64,000 nt of DNA from Polytrichum commune (lineage: Eukaryota; Streptophyta; Polytrichopsida; Polytrichales; Polytrichaceae), in NCBI GenBank assembly GCA_950295325.1, contig OX485803.1, positions 47,815,554 through 47,879,553 on the forward strand, read 5' to 3'. A program made the translations under genes and the position numbers. Below the pieces are notes generated by a model. That model did not search any database, had not been told where the DNA came from, and saw nothing but the letters and a program-made list of their open reading frames with translations. Every line of letters begins with the position of its first letter. The first letter of the stretch is position 1. This document shows positions 34,261-46,604 of the stretch, in pieces.

Positions 34261-36379
34261 CCTTATAACAACTGTTGATAGTGTCCAAGATAAAGAACTT
34301 ACAATAAGGTTGATATGTCTTGAATGGTTGTTTTTCCAACTGGCATGCTTCTCCAAGGATATGAAACATGCAATTAGTACATGCGATTCTTACCAAATCC
34401 AAATCGGGGTTGTAGTCACTTTCCTCATATGTTCTGGAGCTCATACGAGCACCTTGTTCATTATCAAAGTGAAGATTCTTATGTTCATTAAATGGTCATA
34501 TGTGCCGCCTTGGTTATGTATATCCTATAGAACTTAGAATGGTTATCATATTCTGAGCATGCAGTCCAATCTCTTCTAAACATGTGTCCTTTTTATATTG
34601 TTTCTTGGAGCCACACCAAACCACATATCACTCACATGTAGGTGTTTGATTAAGATAAGTAACAGAGTTTTACATGTCTACCTTTCTTGAAGGTTTTTGA
34701 TAGCCTACCAATCACAAATCGATTCCCAAATTACCATCCCAATTAAATGTACCAAGAATGCAACTCTCTTGGGTGGAGCTTAGCACGGGCCCATGCAATG
34801 CCCATTGGAATGTACTTCAAAAGCACATTAGAATTATCCTTGAAAGATAATGTAGAAAGTGAAACACATGAAACAATATTGAGTTTCATAGGTAATTCAA
34901 TTCTAGTGTAGTTTCAATCTTCTCCCCATGTTATGTCCTATAAATAAATGCAAGTTTGTGATAATTTCCTCATATTCTCGGTTTCATCGGTGTTGAGTCT
35001 CAAGCTTGGTGGTTTTCTCATGAGAACATGTAACTTGAGCTTTAGGAACTTTTTGGGGGTTGCGAGGAGCTACGCTGGTGGGTTTGGTCTATTCATATCC
35101 AGAGTATTTGTTGGAGCCGCAAAATTTTAACCTAACAAACCAAAGACATGATACACCTTCAGATATTGGATGGAAATTCACGTCCTTTTAGGGATAACTT
35201 TATGAACTATATTGTATGTTTGATTTTACTTTGGCATCAAAATTGATGTGTCATGTTGATTAGAGTGGCCTCCACATTGTGTGTGTGGGGGGGGGGGGGG
35301 CAACGATGAATAGTATGCACCGCACTAAATCAAATGTGTAGTGTATTGAGTAAGTTATCCATAGATAAGATGATTGTAATGTAGGAGGAAATAACAAGTT
35401 ACACATCCTCCTCAAACATGTCATTAGACTCGTGTAACAAGAAGGATTTGACAATCTTGATTATGGATGGGGAAATGCCTAGGTGGATAAGTTAGCCGGT
35501 TTAGGTAAGTGGAGCATGGACATATAGAATCTTGGATATGTGTAAGCCCAATGACTCCGCGAGAGAGATATATGGCACCGACCATGGACAATGCACAAAT
35601 AATGCAAGCCTCTTGAACCTTTGGGTGGGCTCCATGCTATATCAACTTCCATAAACCACTACATAAAGGACATAACCCCTAGTGAGAAATGATATAGTCT
35701 TACATGAAACAAAGTCTTACATAGGTTTGATACCCAAATCTCATTCTAAAGTCATTGTATCAGTTCTCGTAATAATGACACTTAGAGTTCATTATGACAC
35801 TTATTTAGTCTTCCTTGTGTGGTTTTTCTTGAATGGAACCCAATCTCAAAACATTTCTACACTAGCAACAACAAGATCTCATTCCCCAAAAAAGCAATGC
35901 TTTTAAATAGAATCTAAAAAACACCTAGAACTGTGAGGTAATTAAGAGTTTTAGGTGTTTGAGATTCCTTTGACGAGTTTAGGTACTTAGAGTGGTCCCA
36001 CTTATGTGTTGATTCTCTTGTTGGATTCGCCTTTCAATGTGGGTTCACAAGCGACACAACCAAAATAAGTGCATTTGCCTTACATTTATTTGAGTAGTTG
36101 CCACATGTGCATTTGAAATACAAAATCCCGCTTTTTAAGGCTTTGTTCATAAGCATTGATCAATGAAGCTACTTAGTTCTATTTCATTTTATTCACGAGT
36201 CCCACACCTTCAATCTCTTGGCATGGGAGGTCATCGATTGTACACTCACTAAACCCCCCCCCCCTCCTTTCCTTCGAAATTTCTCATTACGGGTGTTCCA
36301 ACTTGATGAAGGTGGACCGACAATGGTAGGTTTGTAGGGACAAATGGGGAATATATATTGATTTGAATGTTCCGGTTGC
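34261..36379. other. Intergenic, repeat-derived in part
   Basis: 34261-34650 is a diverged relative of 37010-37320 (GAGCTCATRYGARMA, TCRAAGTGAAGATTMTTATG, CACATAYCACTCA). A G homopolymer lies at 35287-35300. The remainder is ordinary AT-rich spacer with no supported gene. Confidence 0.45.
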
Positions 36380-36750
36380 ATGTGCATATGGACACCCCAT
36401 GTTAAATCACATATGTGTTCGGTCGGGTCCCACCCTTCTCTTGCCTCCTTCACTGCCCGCACATGCATGGGAATTCCTTCCCCATTGGGAATCAATGTGA
36501 CAATACCCGGTCACTCAAGCCATTGAGCTCCTTTGGAATGTGAAGGAACTCCATCAATTAACTTGGGAATAATGAAAGTGATGTCAGCCTGAATATTTAT
36601 AATTTCGACCATATATTATCACATTGGTTCCCAACAAGGAAGAGTTCCCACACAAGTGCGGGCAGGAAGACTAGACAATGAAGGAGGCGTGGAGAGGCAG
36701 GACCCAACCGAATGAAGATGTGATTTAACCCAGGGCCATATGGACACATG
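36380..36750. repeat. Inverted repeat, arms ~130 bp
   Basis: The left arm (about 36380-36512) pairs with the right arm (about 36614-36750). Landmarks are CATATGGACACCCCATG against CATGTGTCCATATGG, TTAAATCACATATG against its reverse complement, GGGTCCCACCCTTCTC against a GGCAGGACCCAACC counterpart, CTCCTTCACTGCC, and CCGCACATGCATGGGAA against TTCCCACACAAGTGCGGG. The loop is about 100 bp. It is a foldback-type MITE of unknown family. Confidence 0.7.
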
Positions 36751-37392
36751 TTAAATTAGTATTAACTCTATAGCCTCCTTATCCACAATGGATGAATTTA
36801 CATATATAGGCCACATGAACCCCCAAGCCTTTTGCAACGATAGCCAATGTTAGTATCTACTTCCCCTAAATCTAACAAGGTAGAGAGGACCACTAGACAC
36901 AACTCAACATCAACCAAAAAAAACAATCTTGGGATTGCAAAGTATTTCCAGGCTTTTATGTTGGATGAATGAGAGGTATGTTTGTAGTGATAATTCCCTC
37001 TCACCAATGCATAGGGGACTTGTATTGACTAAGATGGATGTGTGATATTTAGTTACTTTTCTCTATATGCACCCGCTTCTCAGAGGACATGAAACACACA
37101 ATTAGTGTGAATTGATGAGCAAATCCAAATTGTGCCCTTAGCCACCTGCCTTAAAACTTTTGGAGCTCATGTGAAAATGTTATCCATCATCGAAGTGAAG
37201 ATTATTATGCTTCATAAATGATGATATAGGTCCACTATGTTTTGTTGAGTATTTTGCCGACTACCTTGAGATCCACATCTATCCACATACCACTCAAATA
37301 TGTGTGTCCAAATTACTGCTATGTTGGCTTTAGGCACGTCTATCTTAGAGCTCCCTTTATTCATGATGGATGAGTTCTCATAGACACCAAGA

Positions 37393-37660
37393 ACCCTAGG
37401 AGAGAGGGAATGATTCCGAACAAAAGTATCTCTCATTCATCCAACCAAAAATCCCTAAAACATGATGCAATCCAAGGGTTAAATTTATTTACTTTATTCA
37501 ACACCATAATTAGGTTAAAAAACAAATTAAAAAATCCATGAATTAATGTAGTCCAAGTCATTTGAGATAAATCAACAACAAACCTATAGAGAGTGAAGTT
37601 TTGATGTTGGATGGATGAAAGATACGATTGCATGCAATAATTCCTTCTCTCCCCCGAACC
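37393..37660. mobile_element. MITE of the GTTGGATGAATGAGAGG family, ~268 bp
   Basis: The left end has GGAGAGAGGGAATGATTCCG and TATCTCTCATTCATCCAACC. The right end in reverse complement has GGGAGAGAAGGAATTATTGC and TATCTTTCATCCATCCAACA. The interior shares TTTATTCAACACCATAATTA and CAACAAACCTATAG with the copy at 34029-34260. It is non-coding. Confidence 0.72.
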
Positions 37661-37729
37661 TCAAGCCTTTTGCAATGATTGCACCCCACCAATGTTAATA
37701 TCTAGTATCTACTACAATAAATATTGTAT

Positions 37730-38085
37730 CTAACGCTACCAATTCTATTTGTCTTGCTCAATACTAACTGTAAACCACCCGTGTAGTGTCACCAACACTA
37801 CATGTAAACCAAACATTATTCGTCATTCCTTGTAATTTTTTTGGACATTATAGATTTACAATGTTGCAACTGCAGTTACTCACATAGTGAAACTTTCATC
37901 CAAGTTTCAATCATCCATGACAATAATTTGTTACATAAAATGTTCCGTACGTTGCAAAATGTACCAAAAGTGGACGAACTATAAGTAAATGGGGATAACA
38001 ATATTTGTAAACTTATTCATAAGAAGTGTCATTAGAGAAGTTACCACATTGACATAAAATTCCATATGATACCAAACACAATACT
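37730..38085. repeat. Dispersed repeat, inverted relative of 4010-4380
   Basis: It shares GTAAACCACCCGTGTAGTGT, AAACATTATTCGTCATTCCT and a TTACCACATTGACA-type block with the reverse complement of 4010-4380. Element ends were not resolved. No gene. Confidence 0.6.
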
Positions 38086-38090
38086 ATGGC

Positions 38091-38355
38091 CCCCTTCCCA
38101 CTTGACTTTAGCTTAGCCTGAAAGTTTGTTCTAAAAATATGGCCTCCACAACATTGATGTTACCCAATCCTGAGCTTAGTTGGCAAAGGACACAGCATGG
38201 TTTTAAACTGGAGGTTTTATACCTCAAGCACCGACCCTCCCATTGGTACCTAGAGACGAAGCCAAAATGCAGGACTTTTAAAAGTGGTGCATGTGGCCCT
38301 TGTGATTGGTTGCTTTTAGTTTTAGCCATGAGAGCGTGAGAAGCTCCATTAACAA
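38091..38355 (+). repeat. R3 family fragment
   Basis: It begins CCCCCTTCCCACTTGACTTT and continues with CACCGACCCTCCCATTGGTA and TTGTGATTGGTTGCTTTTAG as in other R3 copies. It is cut off just before the Tourist-like element that starts at 38370, so that element may have inserted into or beside it. Confidence 0.65.
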
Positions 38356-38369
38356 GAACCGATGAATAA

Positions 38370-39164
38370 GGGACCGCTTCACACACAATCCAAGAGCTGT
38401 GACCATGAAATTGTGAGAGCCCACAAGAAAATGTCCAACGGCCGTCCCAAGGCACCTCCAACATCATGTAGTATGGTCACAAATCGTCAAGTGTAGCGTG
38501 AAACCTTATGTGACCGGGCCCTCAACCAAATGCTTTCTCAATGAATTTCGATTCATGTGGGTCCTCACACATGATAAAATAGAACAAGAAAATGCTAGAA
38601 CCGTGAAGCTATGTCCTTTCTTATGAAAGACTACAATTGTAACAACGGTTGGTCACAAGCGTTGTAGGTCTGTAGGACAGAGACTATGCATCAACTTTTA
38701 TGTTTCAAGAGCAAATTTCCTAACCACTTCGTGTTCACACTTGGACGTTACTGGATCCTGCTATTTTTGGTCCAATTTATTACAGTGGATGGTGAAAGTT
38801 TGCATACCTTGGACAACTAACCAACTAATTCATCTATAAGTTAACTAGTTGCCTTTCATACAACTAAAAAACAACTATAATTAACTACATTTTACAAGCG
38901 TTCAAAGTGCCATGGTCTCCCAATGTTGTGTTAGGCTTACCTCCAAGAGGTGGTTTTCGAAAATAGTTCAAGTGACCATGAAACATGATCAATTCGATGC
39001 CATGTAGGAATCCATGTCGACTTTACATCCAACTTGCATTCACATACTCCGTTGGTCCCTCAAGCGTAGTGTGAAGGGAACTTGGACCGGCTCCGCTTTT
39101 TCCACCAATGAGAGTGCTTGAAGTGTAATGGTCATGGGCTCTCAGTCTCGTGTGTGAAGTGGCC
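38370..39164. mobile_element. Tourist-like element, long form (795 bp)
   Basis: The left end is GGGACCGCTTCACACACAAT. The reverse complement of the right end is GGCCACTTCACACACGAGAC. It is flanked by TAA (38367-38369) and TTA (39165-39167), consistent with a 3-bp TWA duplication. The outer parts match the 211-bp element at 59575-59785 (CTGTGACCATGAAATTGTGA, GACCGGCTCCGC, GAGTGCTTGAAGTGTAATGG). About 580 bp of interior is missing from the short form. No transposase domain is visible. Confidence 0.78.
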
Positions 39165-39167
39165 TTA

Positions 39168-40159
39168 GTGCATGCGTTCGTATTTAGTGTATCAAACACT
39201 AAATTTCATATTTAGTGAAGTGTGTTTTTGTACCGAATACCCAAAATTGCCAACATGGCCTTTCCCGGCAAAGCAATCACGCCATTGGCTACGATGGGGG
39301 GGGGGGGGGATTAATTTCTTTGGTGCACGGGTACAGATGTCACAAGCCCAAAGAATCCAAGATTGGAAGATGGTAGGGCAGAGTGTGAAGCGAATTGTAG
39401 GGCTCCACTAATGCTTAGTGAATTGTTTGTCAATCTTCGAGACGCCCATGTTTTGTGAGGGCGAAACGTGTGTGTTAGGTGGATTATTTATTTGGCCGCA
39501 AGTTGTTGTTGTTGTTGTTGTTGTGTTAAATTTTTTAATGTTGGATGTTTTGTGGTGCGTGAATATACATTGCAACAATAGGGTAAAACAAATCATGTAC
39601 ATGCTGGGCTTATTTATCTGTTGGATTTTTTTTTTATGATTTGGTGTGTGAGTGAACTTTGTAGGTGTAGTGTAGGTTTGTTTGGTTATGTCATCTGGTT
39701 TGCAAGTTTCTTTGGTTCTCCTCTTTGTGTTACTTGTAGCTATCATGATGGTTATTATTGGGTGGCTTTTGTTACGTTGGGCAAGTTTGTGGTGGGCGTT
39801 CTATTTTTTGTTGTTTTGAGATCGCAAACATGAACTTCACTAGAATTGTGCACGATATACTTATGGAAGGACTCACACATGGTTTGTTTGTTTGTTTGTT
39901 TGTTTTTTGGGTCTTATGTCTTCTGGAATCTTTTTGCAAGTAGTCGGCTAGATGAGTCACCAGTGACTGGAACTTGCACACAAAAGTTCACGGATAGTTA
40001 AAGAATTGGAAGGGCAATAAATGTTTCTACACGGGACCCATAATTAGTATGTGAACTTTCTTTTACTAGTAAGGCTAGGCCTCGTGCTGACATGTCCTTT
40101 ATTAAAAAATCTCTTTCCTAAAATATTTTGCAGGGGGGTGAGCTAATTAATAAATCTCC
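39168..40159. other. Intergenic, simple repeats
   Basis: No gene. It contains a G homopolymer at about 39297-39309, a (TTG) run at about 39502-39524 and a (TTTG) run at about 39888-39903. The frames over these runs are low-complexity. Confidence 0.45.
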
Positions 40160-42357
40160 CTAATAAGGTGCCAAACCCGATGATAGGATAGATGAGCAGC
40201 AAGGCATTTGGCCTTGCTTCAAAAGCTATCCAACATGTCGTTGCTCAATAGATAAAATACCGAACGGTGTGTGAATGCACCTTGATAGCCGGGTACCTCC
40301 GCCATATCCGAGAGAGCTTTTACCCGGTTTTTAGCGAAAGAATTTGGTTACATTTGGTAAAAGCCACGGTGGAGGGATGGGCCTTTAGTATAGTTAAACC
40401 CCCTAATTTAGCAAGGTAGAGAGGACCACTAGACACGTCACATACCCTGATGCCACCCGCCGGGTATGAGGGCTAGGGAATATGCGTAGCCATATTGCTC
40501 ATCACTCAGTCAGTAGGCAAGCCTGGAAGCCTGGGAGCCAAAAAGTCTCGCTTCTCTTTCTCTCTCTCTCGCGCTCTCTCTCTATCTGTCACTCCTTGGG
40601 CTTGGCTTAGGAAGGAGCCACTAGGGTTTCGCAACCCCGTGACGAGTCCGCTATCGCCAAGGAGTCATCGTCAGGAGGAGGATCGTTGGAAACCCCAGGC
40701 CCCGCGCTCCGCCTGCGCCACATCTCTCCGCATCGGATTCCGCCCACCCCGTCTCGAGATCCGGCCGGCTTCGGGAATTCGGTGAGTTTTCGCATGCGCC
40801 GTGGTCTCTCCGGGCTCAATTTCGGGTTTTCTTGGCAAATTCAGGCAGCCGTATCTCTGGGGATGTTGCCAGGCACGTTGTGTGAGGTCTTTGGATGGCC
40901 TGGTGATCGGGTTTTGATCGATGTGGAGGTTTTTCTGGGTGTCAGTCGTGATGTTTGTGTGTAAAATAGAGAGTGCAGCTGCGGTGGGAGGTTTTTCGTA
41001 GGGTTTCTGGAAGCTTCGATGTGGGTGTAGGAGAGTGTTTTAGCCATGGATTGTCATCGGATTTTGAGACGATGGCAATTGGTGATGGCAATTGGGGAGA
41101 GGATATGCGTGCATGATGAATTGTCGGTGAATGAGCATGGTTGGGCATGAGTGCTCAGGTTTTAGGAGTGAATTGTATGGGTTTTTGGTGTAGAGAGGGT
41201 TATGTGCATCAATTCTAGGCTTTCGTGGTGGTTAGATTTACTTTACGCAACCGCCCCCTTCCTTGGGGTCAGTATATTCTTTCCGTTTGTGTATCTAGAG
41301 CTTTTGGTTAAGATATTTAATTCAATTGTCCATCTTAAATGGATGGGGGAGGAGATTCTATTGTTGTAGCTTGTTCTCGGTTGCTCCAGTAGCTTAGTTG
41401 TCACCATTTTTGGGGGTTTTATATCTGGTGGAGATCTTGACATGGTGGAGATTCTCTGCTAAGTGAATTCCAAGGATGGATGTGCCAGGGTGTGGGAGGA
41501 GTCGACGAGGATCAGAGGACTGCATCTTTTTAGTTAGTGAAACTAATTGGGCCCTTTCACCCTATTTGAGTGGGACATGACTTCAAATTTTGTTTCGTAT
41601 TGTCGAAGGGAGGACTTGAGTGAAGGTAGTGTGATATGTGGGTTCGCGACTTACTAATGTTCACCATACGAAATTGGGGTCTCAATGCAATTCATTTTTC
41701 TTCTCACAGAATACTTTCATGAACTCGGTAGTTCTCCAGGATTTGGTTTGTCACAGTTGTGGCTCTGGTTTGTGAGCAGCTTTAGACAAGAGATTCTTGG
41801 ACAAGAAGAGATTTGAGCTCATCTTAGTGGCTTCTCATCTTTTTGTGAGATATCTAATATTCTTGGAGACAATGAATACAGTTGGAAGCATTAGGGTTCC
41901 TGTCGTCTTTGTGAATCATTGTCAGGAAGAGTTTTCGATGATGTGGGGATGATTGCTTTTCTTCGATATGTATAATAGCTGTTGATTATGCGCTCCTCCT
42001 CCAAGCTTGTATAGTCTAAGCACAAGAAAGCCTCTAAAGCAGAGGTTCTGAAGTCGCTCGAGACCAGAGTTTTAGCTCTTTAGGATGGAACCTTAGAAAT
42101 GACGAAAAGAGTTATGGGTTCTTAAGGGATCAGTGGGTGTCGAGAGTAGTTTTCTGCTAGATATACTTACGGCTGTTCTACCATAGTTCATTGAAGAAAT
42201 TTACAGCCAAGGGGAGAGAACCGTAGATAAGGGTTGATTATGTGTCCTTAAATCTCACGTCTGTTATAGATCTGCTGTGATGCCTATAAGATTGGTTTTC
42301 AACTGCTGATGGTATTTGTGTTTCGATAGGGATTCATTCTTAGGCCTGCCAATACTG
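40160..42357 (+). repeat. LAZ1 promoter/5'UTR segment, copy 1 of a large duplication
   Basis: This is colinear with 60390-63525. It comprises an R3 fragment (40160-40480), a CT-rich stretch (40552-40590), the presumed 5'UTR exon (to about 40780), the donor GGTGAGTTTTCGC, and most of the first intron. Copy 1 has about 272 bp (41237-41508) that copy 2 lacks. Copy 1 lacks the 1.16-kb hairpin transposon: its site GCCAAAAAG (40537-40545) is intact. Similarity ends about 30 bp before the intron's putative acceptor. Confidence 0.85.
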
Positions 42358-42797
42358 TTATCCTAACGTGACTTTTGTGTTTGACAGAAGTAACAGAAAA
42401 TATTGGCGTTGCAGCTTGAAGTTCAACACGGTAGTCAACTGTCTTGAGGAGAAATTTACCAGATTTTAAAATCTGGGGGCCACTGGTGTTTAAATCTGGG
42501 CATCACATGGCTTGTGGTGTAAGATCAGTGACAGATATCAGATAGCAATTACAGAGAGGGCAGGGGTTGGACAGAGGAGACCTGTTTTCTGGTCATTGAA
42601 CGGCAGAGATGTCTGAGAGTATTCTGAGTTGACAAGGCGTCCACATTCTGTACAAGAGACTACAATTGTGGGCATTAATTGGAAACACAGCGGAATGCTG
42701 ACAAATGCAGAATTGTGGAGAGATCATCACAGAATTCTGAGGAATCAGCTATGAAACTGTTGGGTGTGCAATTAGGAGGAAGACTTTGGTGGAAGCC
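40490..42797 (+). promoter_or_regulatory. Promoter, 5'UTR exon and long leader intron of the LAZ1 gene
   Basis: A pyrimidine-rich TCTCTCTCTCTCGCGCTCTC tract precedes a GC-rich exon ending GGGAATTCG, followed by the strong donor GTGAGTTTTCGC (about 40781). A candidate acceptor TTTGACAG ends at 42387. The leader intron would be about 1.6 kb. Downstream exon sequence continues to the ATG at 42798. Transcription start and exact leader structure are inferred from splice consensus only. Long 5'UTR introns often support strong constitutive expression in plants. Confidence 0.5.
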
Positions 42798-45700
42798 ATG
42801 AGGCTGCATGAAGTGGGGAGTGCTATTGTTGCATTAGGAGTGGAACAATCAGCTATCAATTGGCCTGTTGTGATTGCTGGAATATTTGTTCTCTTCTCGC
42901 TCTCCCTTTCAACCTTTCTACTCTTTGATCATCTCTCGACTTACAATGATCCTGAGGTGAAAAACCTCTTTCTGCCGACCCTTCCTGGGTGTATGCACTC
43001 TTTGACCATTTGAATTGCTGTTATTATAAGGGTGTGACCAGGTCTATTAGTTTCAGTATGTCTTATCATTTTGGATATGGAAAAAGTTCAGGTTCTATTG
43101 TCTTGTATCTCTGGAATTTGAGCATCCTTTAAAGTTGATAATACAGTTTTTGGATACGTAGGGTAACTAGTGCAGAGCTAAATTGTTTCCTTGTTTTGCA
43201 GGAGCAAAAATGGATTATCGGCATCCTTTTTATGGTGCCAGTCTATGGAGTGACTTCGGTGTGTTGAGCACTTTCCTGAATTACCCTAATAGAAAGTTCA
43301 TTGTTCTTGTGGTGTGTTTCAGTTTCGGTGATATTCAGTTGTATTGAGTGGCAGGAGTATGCTTATCCTAGTTTCACGGAGGTATTCTCTGCTTCAGTGG
43401 ATCTAATCTACTGTTTCTTTCTGTGTGGCAGTTCATTTCACTATGGAAGCCAGACCTCTCATTGATGTGCACTATAATGGGCAACTGCTACGAGGCATAT
43501 GCACTTTATTCATTCGGATGCTATTTAATAGCATGCTTAGGTATGTCATTTCATCTCAGTCTCATACATAAAAGTTTGTTTGGATCATATTTCTCAAGTT
43601 TGCACTTCTTGTGGAATACATGTGATAGTTCTTATAAGCAAGCATTGCATAGGTGTGTCTGATTTTTCTGACAGATGGTACCTATTTCAGGTGAAACATG
43701 CCTATGCTGAGTCTTGTCTTAAGATGGTTTCCAGGATGTTTGGTGGACTTTAGAATGCGTGTTGAAGCTTTTGATGACATTGCAGGTGGAGAGGATACGG
43801 TGGTACAGAAATTAGACAGACAAGGATTGATGGGGCCTCGTACTCCATTATTGGAGAACAGTGCGGGTATCAGAGCATTGGTGCAACATCCCGTGCCTCT
43901 AAAATGGTGTATGGACCCCTGGGAATTGGGGCGGCCTTTCTATAATGCAGCAAAGTTTGGAATTGTACAGTATGTGAGTCCCTCTTGTATTTTCCCCCCC
44001 AAATATTGGTAATAGGTGTTGACAGGTTGTGCAATTTGGTCTAGATCTATTATGGCTGGAAGATTTGTGGACTCTTTGTTGTGGAAATTATTGATAATGA
44101 TCAGGTGTGTGGCCAGGTTGTAGGCCTCGTAATCCAAAGCCTGAACTTTCTTTGCTTTTTTGTCCTGAAGCTTTTTGGTCAATTGTGAATGACTAGAAGG
44201 CTCACATGAGATTGAGGCCTGAGAAGGCAAGAAATACATTTCTGAAATCTGTTCACCCTCAGTGGGTATTCTGCTTTTATAAAGGTCATGCAAAGACAAA
44301 TAGTAATCATATGTCAAGCTTTTCAATAGATGCAGTAACGTGTTTGCATGTCTGTCCTACTCTTTTAGTTTTTTTCACGTTATGCATGTTGTTTCTCCCC
44401 CAATGTCAAAATTGCTCACACAATTAGCAAAAACATGCAGATGATTTTGAAAACAGCATGCGCCTTAGTTGCCCTTCTGCTAGAGGTGTTCAACATGTAT
44501 GGGGATGGTGTATTCACGTGGTACAATGGGTATGTGTCTCTGTTACTGCGCTTGTTTCTTTTCAATCATGTGGCATGAAAAACTTAGAATAAGTTAATCT
44601 AGGGGGTCATTTTGCATCTTCTCAATCAGGGTATCCTGTTAAATTGTCTTAGAAGTGGGCTTGAGGTTGTGTCTGTGTCCACGTAGGGAAAGTGTTGATG
44701 CCTCTTTGTCAATGATGACATGACTGCACGCTTCTATAATCTGAAGTTAAGTTTGATCACACAGATTTTGGTAAAAAAGGATGACGACCATGTGTTGTCC
44801 GTTGCAGGTATCCGTATATAACAGTTGTTCTCAACTTCAGCCAAACATGGGCACTTTACTGTCTCGTGCAGTTTTACTATGTTACCCATGAAGAACTGCG
44901 GGATATCAATCCTTTGTCTAAATTTGTATGTTTCAAGTCAATTGTGTTTGCCACTTGGTGGCAAGGAGTGTTGATAGCCTGTATCTTCTCATCACCGATG
45001 GCAAAAGAGTGGTTTCCACCTGATATGGAAGGTGGGGGAACGATTCAGACGAGCCTTCAAGATTTCCTTATTTGTATTGAGGTATGTCTCTTCCTCAACA
45101 AGGAGAGGTCCACTTGGTTTGGTTGATTATATTGCAGCATTACTAGAATGGAGCCCCGTTGCAGTGCAATATATTTCATATTACTACATCTAATTTCTTT
45201 TGCAGAACTTGCAACACTTGCCACAAAAATAAAATCAAAGTAAATTGTGATGTAGGATTACATATATTGCTTCTTCTATGAATATGGATAGTGGATGAAT
45301 ATTGATGATAACATGATAGAACGTGTTGGATAAACTTTGACACCTAAACAGTTAACCAATGAAAACATGACACTGCAATTTGTAGAACAGATGTTATATT
45401 GCTTATAGGTAAAGTTGGGTGGAAGACATTGAAACCATGATCAAGTTGGTGTGCTACATTTTTTACTCATCTGCTTATCCTTGCTCTTGCTGTGTACAGA
45501 TGGCAGTTGCAGCTGTTGCACATATCTATATTTTCCCTGCAACACCTTATCAGGTCCTGGAAGGTGGGAAAGATCGCAATGTGAAAGTTCTAGCTGATTA
45601 TGCAGCATTTGACTCTCCTCTTGATCCTGAGGAAGTCAGGGAGAGTGAGCGACCCTCCATGGTAAAGTTTTTTGGTGTTGATGTAGAGAAGGGGGCTACC

Positions 45701-46604
45701 AGTGTCAAAGAGAGCGTGCACGATGTGCTGGTTGTTGGAGGACACCATGTAAGAGAATACTTTGCCATGTGGCATTTTCCTTCCATCCAAGTGTTATTGG
45801 CTCACCAAAAAGTTGTGCAGACTCCAAATTGCATCTGGAGATGTCTATTACAGTGATCCTTCAACTCACCAGGACTTTTGGTTGGGAGTTGTTTGTTTTG
45901 CATACAGAACTTTCCATGCTTGGTAAGTGTCTGGTGCATCCTCGGAGTAAGTGTGGAAGTTCGAACAAAGAAAATTCCATATAGATTCATTGAGGTTCAA
46001 ATTCATTATGGCATGGCAAGGGGTAATGAGTTTGGCCCTCAATGAACCAATATAGAATGTTCTTTGTTCGAAATCAAACACTACCATCAAGCATGCACCA
46101 CAAGTGGAATGAAATTATTGATTTTGTATCCAAAATAACCAATGGGAAATCATACGGGAACAAGTTAGGATTCTAACTTGAACATCAATTGTGAAGTGAG
46201 ATATACATGATCTACAACTACAACAGTCGATGATCTCTTGCTGGGTCCTAATTCAGGGTTTCTCTGTGCAGGTTGTGCATGATATGAAGGTGACCATGTC
46301 ACAGGCAGTGGAGCCTGTAGAAAAGGGGTTCACAAGGATCAATGAATTTTGGGGTGGTAAGCCAAAGAAGAGGCAAGTGAGCAAGGATGATTCCTGGGTG
46401 GCCTCACAGAGTGTGAAGCCTAAACAAGAGGTGAGGGGCATTGATGACCCCCTTTTGACTGGCAGTATTAGCGACAGTGGGTTCTGGAGGGCGAAGAGGT
46501 CAAACCTTTCATACGGTAGTGCTGATAGTAGTGGAGGCGAAAGCAGCGACCCCGGGTTTACCGGTTTCAAAACAAGTGGGAAGCGCTGGACGATAAAGAG
46601 GTGA
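42798..46604 (+). CDS. LAZ1 / DUF300 (OSTalpha-TMEM184) membrane protein
   Basis: Exons are 42798-42956, 43202-43258, 43432-43540, 43786-43973, 44441-44529, 44808-45081, 45500-45748 and 46272-46604, all GT-AG and in phase, giving 485 aa. The first helix lies at about residues 22-43 and is followed by the family motif HLSTYNDPEEQK. Conserved DUF300 blocks follow: CYEAYALYSFGCYLIACLGG at 91-110, PWELGRPFYNAAKFGIVQY, NFSQTWALYCLVQFY at 210-224, FKSIVFATWWQGV, and QDFLICIEMAVAAVAHIYIF. The C-terminal cytosolic tail includes VTMSQAVEPVEKG, typical of plant LAZ1 proteins, and ends in a basic Ser/Gly-rich segment. Arabidopsis LAZ1 proteins are tonoplast-associated, act in vacuole integrity and brassinosteroid signalling, and LAZ1 loss suppresses acd11 cell death. 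Transport activity is unproven. Length matches plant relatives. Its promoter region is duplicated 20 kb downstream. Confidence 0.93.
45957..46073. repeat. Pre-miRNA-like hairpin in LAZ1 intron 7
   Basis: Two arms of about 50 nt around a loop of about 17 nt: GTTCGAACAAAGAAAATTCC...TTCATTGAGG...CATTA pairs with TAATG...CCTCAATGAA...GAATGTTCTTTGTTCGAA. Mismatches are scattered. It could be a small MITE or a miRNA-type precursor carried in the intron between exons 7 and 8. Confidence 0.6.

Noticed and set aside
39502-39903. Hydrophobic peptide frames
   Set aside because: They arise from TTG and TTTG simple repeats in T-rich DNA.
40607-40819. Minus-strand frame in the LAZ1 leader that is conserved at 61972-62259
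   Set aside because: Similarity follows from the DNA duplication and spans untranslated exon and intron. Frame-specific conservation is not evident.
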